Source: Brachypodius melanocephalos (lineage: Eukaryota; Chordata; Aves; Passeriformes; Pycnonotidae). Taken from it: DNA of 64,000 bases. Positions 58,731 through 64,000 of the stretch are shown piece by piece. The stretch covers positions 11,027,405 through 11,091,404 of the forward strand of contig VZSR01003807.1 of the NCBI GenBank assembly GCA_013398615.1, given 5' to 3'. Below the pieces are notes generated by a model. That model was given only the letters and a program-made list of their open reading frames with translations, made no database searches and was not told where the DNA came from. The position numbers were made by a program, and so were the translations under genes. The stretch's first letter is position 1. Each line of letters begins with the position of its first letter.

Positions 58731-61700
58731 GAAGAGATTTTATTCCTGACATCCTGCTGGGGGTTCTGCATAGATCCTACTCAAAGACATCAGCTGGGTT
58801 TAAAGCTTTGATTTGTGAAGCTGCATTTCACGGTGGTCTCGACTATGGAAAGGGAGGCAGGTGATGTGTTTTATCCATGACTTACTCTGCAAATGGTATA
58901 ACACAGTGGAGAATGAATTTTGTTTGCCTCTTGAAGAGTAGAATTTGTTCCTAATGTTTCTTGCTTTTCAGTGAGGTAATGTCTTTTGCTTCTGAGTGTC
59001 TGCACATGTATGGGCTTTCCAAGCAGCTCCATCTGTTCCCAGCAGAAGCCATGGATGTAAATATGCTGGAAGACAAGCAGACCCGTTGGACTGAAGTTTC
59101 CAAATTAAAATGTTAAGGTAGAAGAATAACAGCATTTGCCAGTAACATGCTCTGTAGACTGCTTCCTTTATTTCTTTTTCTCAAAAGAGAGGATTCATGA
59201 GCTTGTACAGAACTAGCTTGTTCACATTATGCAGCAGTTCTCTTGAAGCTCTATGAGTTTATGGCAGGTCTATGGAAAGGCTGACCACTGAAATTATCAG
59301 AAGCAAAGTGTGTCACATGTGCACGGCCCACCCATGCTGTCTAGTGTAGGAATTAAATCAGTGATTTCTTCTTAAATAAACTTCTACTATTATTTTTAAA
59401 AAAACGTTTCTTAAAAGTTACACCTCTCTATATGTATTCATTGATCATTGTGACTCTTCTCACATCCCTGAATACATAAATGTGTTAAAGTTGTGTAAAT
59501 TACCAACTCATATAACACTGAACAATTTGTTTGAACCCAACCTGTGCTGGGCCTCAGAAAGGATCAGACTAGATACTTCACCTTTACCACTGAGCAGCTC
59601 ATCAGAATCATCACAGAGCTCCTCTGGAGGTGATTCTTGTTACTGATCAAGTTTCCTCCACACAGTTTTAAATTCAAGTATGCTCCCTCTGAGGCAGTCT
59701 TACTTATGGCTTACATATTTATATAAATTGCTGTGACCTTCTACTTTGTTGAGCATACATGAAATGTTCTAAAATCAACAACAGTCACATTTCTGTTAAT
59801 ACTCCAAATCACTCTTTTTGGTTCTCATTGGCTGGATCCAATATAAGTCTTCAACACTGTGAGTTTAACACTGGGAGTATAGTCCTTTTGCTATTTTGTT
59901 TGGAAATGGGTTTATATATTAACATGCAATATGATTCCCATTGGGAGAATAGTTTAAATTCAACATGTCTTTGAGATTGATTTTCTTGGGACAAGAGGAT
60001 GTTGAGTCATTTTTGCATTAATATCAACAAAAGAACACTTTAAAAACTTATATTACTATAAACTTATTGCACTTTGCATGGAGAGAGGTGAGATCCTTTG
60101 CTTTTTGTTGCACAACACCACCACTCCTACTGCTGCCTTCCAGAGGAATTTCTTCTATCCTAGTGAATTTTATCAGTCCTTTAGTCCACACGATGGAATT
60201 CCTAGGATTGAAGAATTAGAAACATTTTCAGTGGAAATTTATATTCCTAATTTTTATCAGTACTTGATTTTATCTACTCCATATTTTTTAGAACTCTAAC
60301 AGCAAGGAAATAAGCTTTGAAGAAAGTGAGTGTCTCCAGCTCAGGGAAAACAGAAAGTTAGATTATGCTTCTAATGTTCAACAGATGCCTGTGTAAAGTC
60401 AATGGAATACACTCAACCAGTATGAATATAATTTCCTGCAGAGGTAAAAAGGCATTTGTGAGGGAGATCCACAGAACCTGACATAAACCAGACAGAATTC
60501 AGATCTCCACATACAAACTGTTCATCATTCTCTTTTCAAACAAAAGTCCACCCATGTCTTTAGATGTTATTTCAGATTACAGCCTAGAGACAATTCCATT
60601 GTGCAGCTCTGACACAGTACTTGGCACAAGAGTGAGGGAGAGAGTGCCACAGGTGAATCTCCCCAGTGGGAAAGAAACTGCACAGGCACAACCAACCACC
60701 ACGGATGGAGTGCACCCGGGAGGGCAACACCATGGGGCAGAAACCACAACAACTTGGAAACGTGAGAGGCAAACCCACTCCATCAGTAATTCCCAAACAT
60801 AAGGATTCATAATCAGTTCATGTAGGAATAAGGAACTCCACACAACTCACAAACGCCCTCTACCGAGAAGTGGCTCTGACAGGAAAAAACACTCTTTTCA
60901 CACGTTTATGCAGCTCAAGGCACTCGATAATTGCAGAGCTAATTCCAGATTTGTACATCACAACATGTGTAGTGCCATGAAGAGCCAAGCATATCTGCCA
61001 CCAAAAGAACCTGCAGTAAGTAGTCTTTAATTTAGTATGTGTCCTTGCACATTAAATGAAAACCAGGTTCAAATGGAGCCCTGGAAGTGATCATGTTTGA
61101 AGGCCTGATCATCAGTCAAATTTTAACAAGAAACAAAGCAGCAACCAAGAAACAAATACTACCTGATTTTAAACACTGAGCATTAGAAACCAAACCTTCA
61201 GTAAATTTTGTAATATCACACATTACACCGGTAGATACAGCTGGAAAAAGTGGGCATGCATTGTAACAGAGAGTGACTTCTTTCAGTCAAATGTACAACA
61301 GCCTTAAGTAACTCTTGGGATTTTTTTTCTTGTTACTTTAATAGAGGCTTTCTTATTTTGATGAAGAGAACTTTGCAAACCAAAATGGAAATTCAGGTGC
61401 TTCCAGCACTAGACAAAGCTGGAAAGCTGGCAGAAGTGGTTTTCTCCAATATTTATGCAAGTTCTCTTTTGGGAAACAGAACTATATCTTACTGATACCA
61501 ATTCAATTTTTTGTATCATTTTCATGGTGCTGGTTTTATTCATGAGAATAACAGCTGCCATTATATTTAACCATATTAATAAAGCAATGAGTTGGGTGCT
61601 TAATGTTAAAACACACAGGTCATCCCTCTAAGCACAATTGTAGCTTTCTATGTGCATTTAGATTCTATTTGTTTTACTGTATTCATTCAGTAGAACTTCA

Positions 61701-63900
61701 ACTCATTAAAAGGTTAAAGAGCACACCACTGAGCTGCAAACTGTCAAAATCCAGGCTTCAGACTCCCTTAGAAACAAATGTGATATCAACATCTTCCATC
61801 CCATATGTCCATGACAGACAACTAACAGACAGCTGCTCTTATAGATTCAAAACAAATAATGATTTTCTGTCAAGGAAGTCCCAAGCAATGGCTTCAGTTC
61901 CCTCAGCAGACTGCACTCAAAAGGACTGCACAGTGGCAGCTTACTCTACTTCTACCTCAAGTTATCCTCCTAATGTGGTGTTACAAAGCACATTATTGAA
62001 CTCACATGACAAAAGAAAAACACTGCTATTAGTTCCCCCTAGTGCGAAGATAATGGGATTCCTGTGCTTGAGCTCACATGACACTGGAGCCATTTCAAAG
62101 AAAGTGACAATTTTATTGTGGCCCCATTCATCACACTCAGTGGGGTTTTTACAGCAGACACCCATGGGGTTTGTATTGCTTTATCTGACAACCTCTCCAG
62201 AATTAATTTTTTAAAATTTGAATGCAGCTGTATTCCTTATGTGTTCCTAGAAAAAAAAACCAAAGCATTCTCAGCTAAGTCTTCTGCTAGCACCTTTATC
62301 ACAGGACAGAGATTCACTATATTGTTACTGAGATTGATTGTTGATTGTCTTGTATTAGACAATCCAGTCAGGTAAGTAATCTCACCTAAAAATAAAAAGG
62401 TACAAAGTAGCATTTGTATAGTGCAGATTTTTACCTAAAATATGTTCTGAAATACTGATTCTGTCTATAGTGGAATCGAATTCTGACCAAACTTCATGGG
62501 TTCATGTTCATCAATTAATGTGCAAACAATAAGTAATATACCAAGCATAATAAAAAGCTTTGAAAGAGCTATCTCCGTTTAGAAACTAGGAGTTGTTGAG
62601 TTTTTCTATTGTGTTTTTAAACATTTCTATTTAAAGAGAATAATAAAAACAATAAATACAAATACAACTTTTTTTGAGGTACATTCAGCAGCAGATTTTC
62701 AATAGGCAATTCACATTTTAAAATAATTAAATTAATGAAATATTGCTGATATTAAACATGGTGAACTAATTTAGTCATTTTGTGGGAACACTAGAATTGA
62801 ATTTGGATGATAATTAAGCTCTATATGTATTGAAAAACAATTCACTGCAACCAAAACCACTGCACTTAGGTGAAGGTTAGTCACCACACTGAGAACCACA
62901 GTACTTTATTGCAGATCACACGCTACTGTGAGACATTACTGCTTTTAGTTCATTTGACATAACAAACCTCAGCATTCTCTCTATGCAGCAGAGCAGCAGA
63001 TTGCATTAAAAACGTTTGGAAACCCAGTCTAAGTGCTACCAATATAGCACCTTTTACAGTACTCCAGGAGACAGACATCTAATTAACTGCCTGAACTAGG
63101 AGCTGTAGAAAATAGCAGGCACTTATTGGAGCACTTTTCACCTTCTTTGTAATTTACCTACTTCAGTAGACGCAGTGCTAGTCCCCTTTACAAAGGATGT
63201 TCTGATGTCTTACAACAGTTATTTCAACCATGACATTAATCCAGTCATTGAGGCACCTTTTAGAGACACAACAGGTAAATCCATACATAAAATGAACACC
63301 GCTTCCCATCACTTCCCTTCTTCTGCCTATGTTTCCATCCCTGTGAGCATACATGACAGAGGGAACAATGCTTTTTGATACATCAGCTCGAAGTCATGCT
63401 GCAGCCAGTTACAAGGGAGGCTCTCTGAGTTTAGAGGCTAAAGAGTAACTGCCCTCTCTGGATTTGGTAACCTGATTTCACTTTCCTGTGCACGCCACAT
63501 ACCAATGAGTGCATACCAGTGAGGGAATGACAAATTACCATTTCCCCTTTACTGGTTTCCCATCTCCATCCTTCCTCTCTCCTATAAACACACATATTCT
63601 ATAAAACTCCCACTAGGTTCAGATTACTGACTTGTACTTCCTTGCGGCAGGTTACCAGCAGGAGTGTCTGGCGTATGCACGGGCTCGCATGCACAGCTCT
63701 TCTGGAGCTGCGTCAATTCCACATACTGAGTACCCTGGCAAATTATTAGTAGCAATTATTGCGATTGAGTTATTTACAGCAATTTTGAAGTGAGTAATAT
63801 TATTTTTTTAATTCAATTTCTGTTTCTTTGAATTCAGGATCGTGGATCTACAGCTTCCAAATCCTGCTGCATCCTTTTTTAATGGACTTAGTTAAAAAGT
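58731..63900. other. Intergenic DNA upstream of NMBR, no gene seen
   Basis: AT-rich sequence. In the human order GJE1 and then VTA1 lie on this side of NMBR; I looked for connexin-like and VTA1-like coding motifs and saw none. A 203-codon frame at 61603-62214 has no recognisable domain. Confidence 0.5.
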
Positions 63901-63909
63901 TGATACGCT

Positions 63910-64000
63910 CTAGATGCTTCGGCTAGCCGGGTCCCGGCTCTTCCGTCCGGCGGCAGCCCCGAGAGCGCTGCGCCGGGGTCTCAGTCGGGACGGGGATGGG
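63910..64000. promoter_or_regulatory. Edge of a CpG-rich segment, probable promoter of the next gene
   Basis: The last ~90 bases switch abruptly to GC-rich, CpG-dense sequence (GCCGGGTCCCGGCTC, CCGTCCGGCGGC). This looks like the left border of a CpG island continuing outside the window. VTA1 on the plus strand would suit conserved gene order; not demonstrated here. Confidence 0.45.

Noticed and set aside
57880..58771. Several long frames (up to 262 codons) across the NMBR CpG island
   Set aside because: GC-rich sequence has few stop codons; the products are Pro/Arg/Gly/Ala-rich and overlap the promoter in several frames on both strands.
61603..62214. 203-codon open frame upstream of NMBR
   Set aside because: No recognisable domain, ordinary intergenic composition, no promoter or splice context; long frames of this size occur by chance in a 64-kb window.

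Overview
The window is vertebrate nuclear DNA, and most likely comes from a songbird (passerine). It is AT-rich with long introns. Its repeats are avian: CR1 LINEs with the usual bird 3' tails, ERVL/ERVK-type LTRs, and a tRNA-Ile-headed SINE with a CR1-like tail at 31906-32042, an architecture known from passerines (TguSINE1). The one clearly intact gene is the neuromedin B receptor NMBR on the minus strand (three coding exons, 57907 to 40776), which places the window in the region corresponding to human 6q24. There is one 100-base assembly gap at 2788-2887.

Left part (1-6.7 kb): no gene seen; one LTR-like element around the gap. Region 6.7-16.4 kb: GC-rich, plus-strand, decayed protein-coding sequence built on a 22-residue (66-bp) tandem repeat. 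It is cut in two by about 5.5 kb of endogenous retrovirus (ERV) material (8.9-14.4 kb). The retroviral part holds gag, dUTPase/protease, a scrap of RNase H/integrase and a scrap of env TM, all broken. Between the left LTR-like end and gag lies an intronless piece of SMAD1 coding sequence (9428 to about 10104). That is the most unusual item in the window and looks like host-gene capture by a retrovirus.

Region 17.4-22.7 kb: a CpG island followed by intron-containing exons of an enolase-4 (ENO4)-like gene. Each of the three clear internal exons carries a reading-frame break, so this is a pseudogene; it is not an expected neighbour of NMBR. Region 22.7-39.4 kb: intergenic, with several CR1 fragments, the SINE and an ERVL-like solo LTR.

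Right part (39.4-64 kb): NMBR with a 2.3-kb intron 2 and a 13.7-kb intron 1, and a CpG-rich promoter at 57.9-58.7 kb. About 5 kb of featureless intergenic DNA follows, and the last ~100 bases are the edge of another CpG-rich segment, probably the promoter of the next gene (VTA1 would fit human gene order, but this is not shown).

All identifications are by reading translated sequence against family knowledge; no database search was run.
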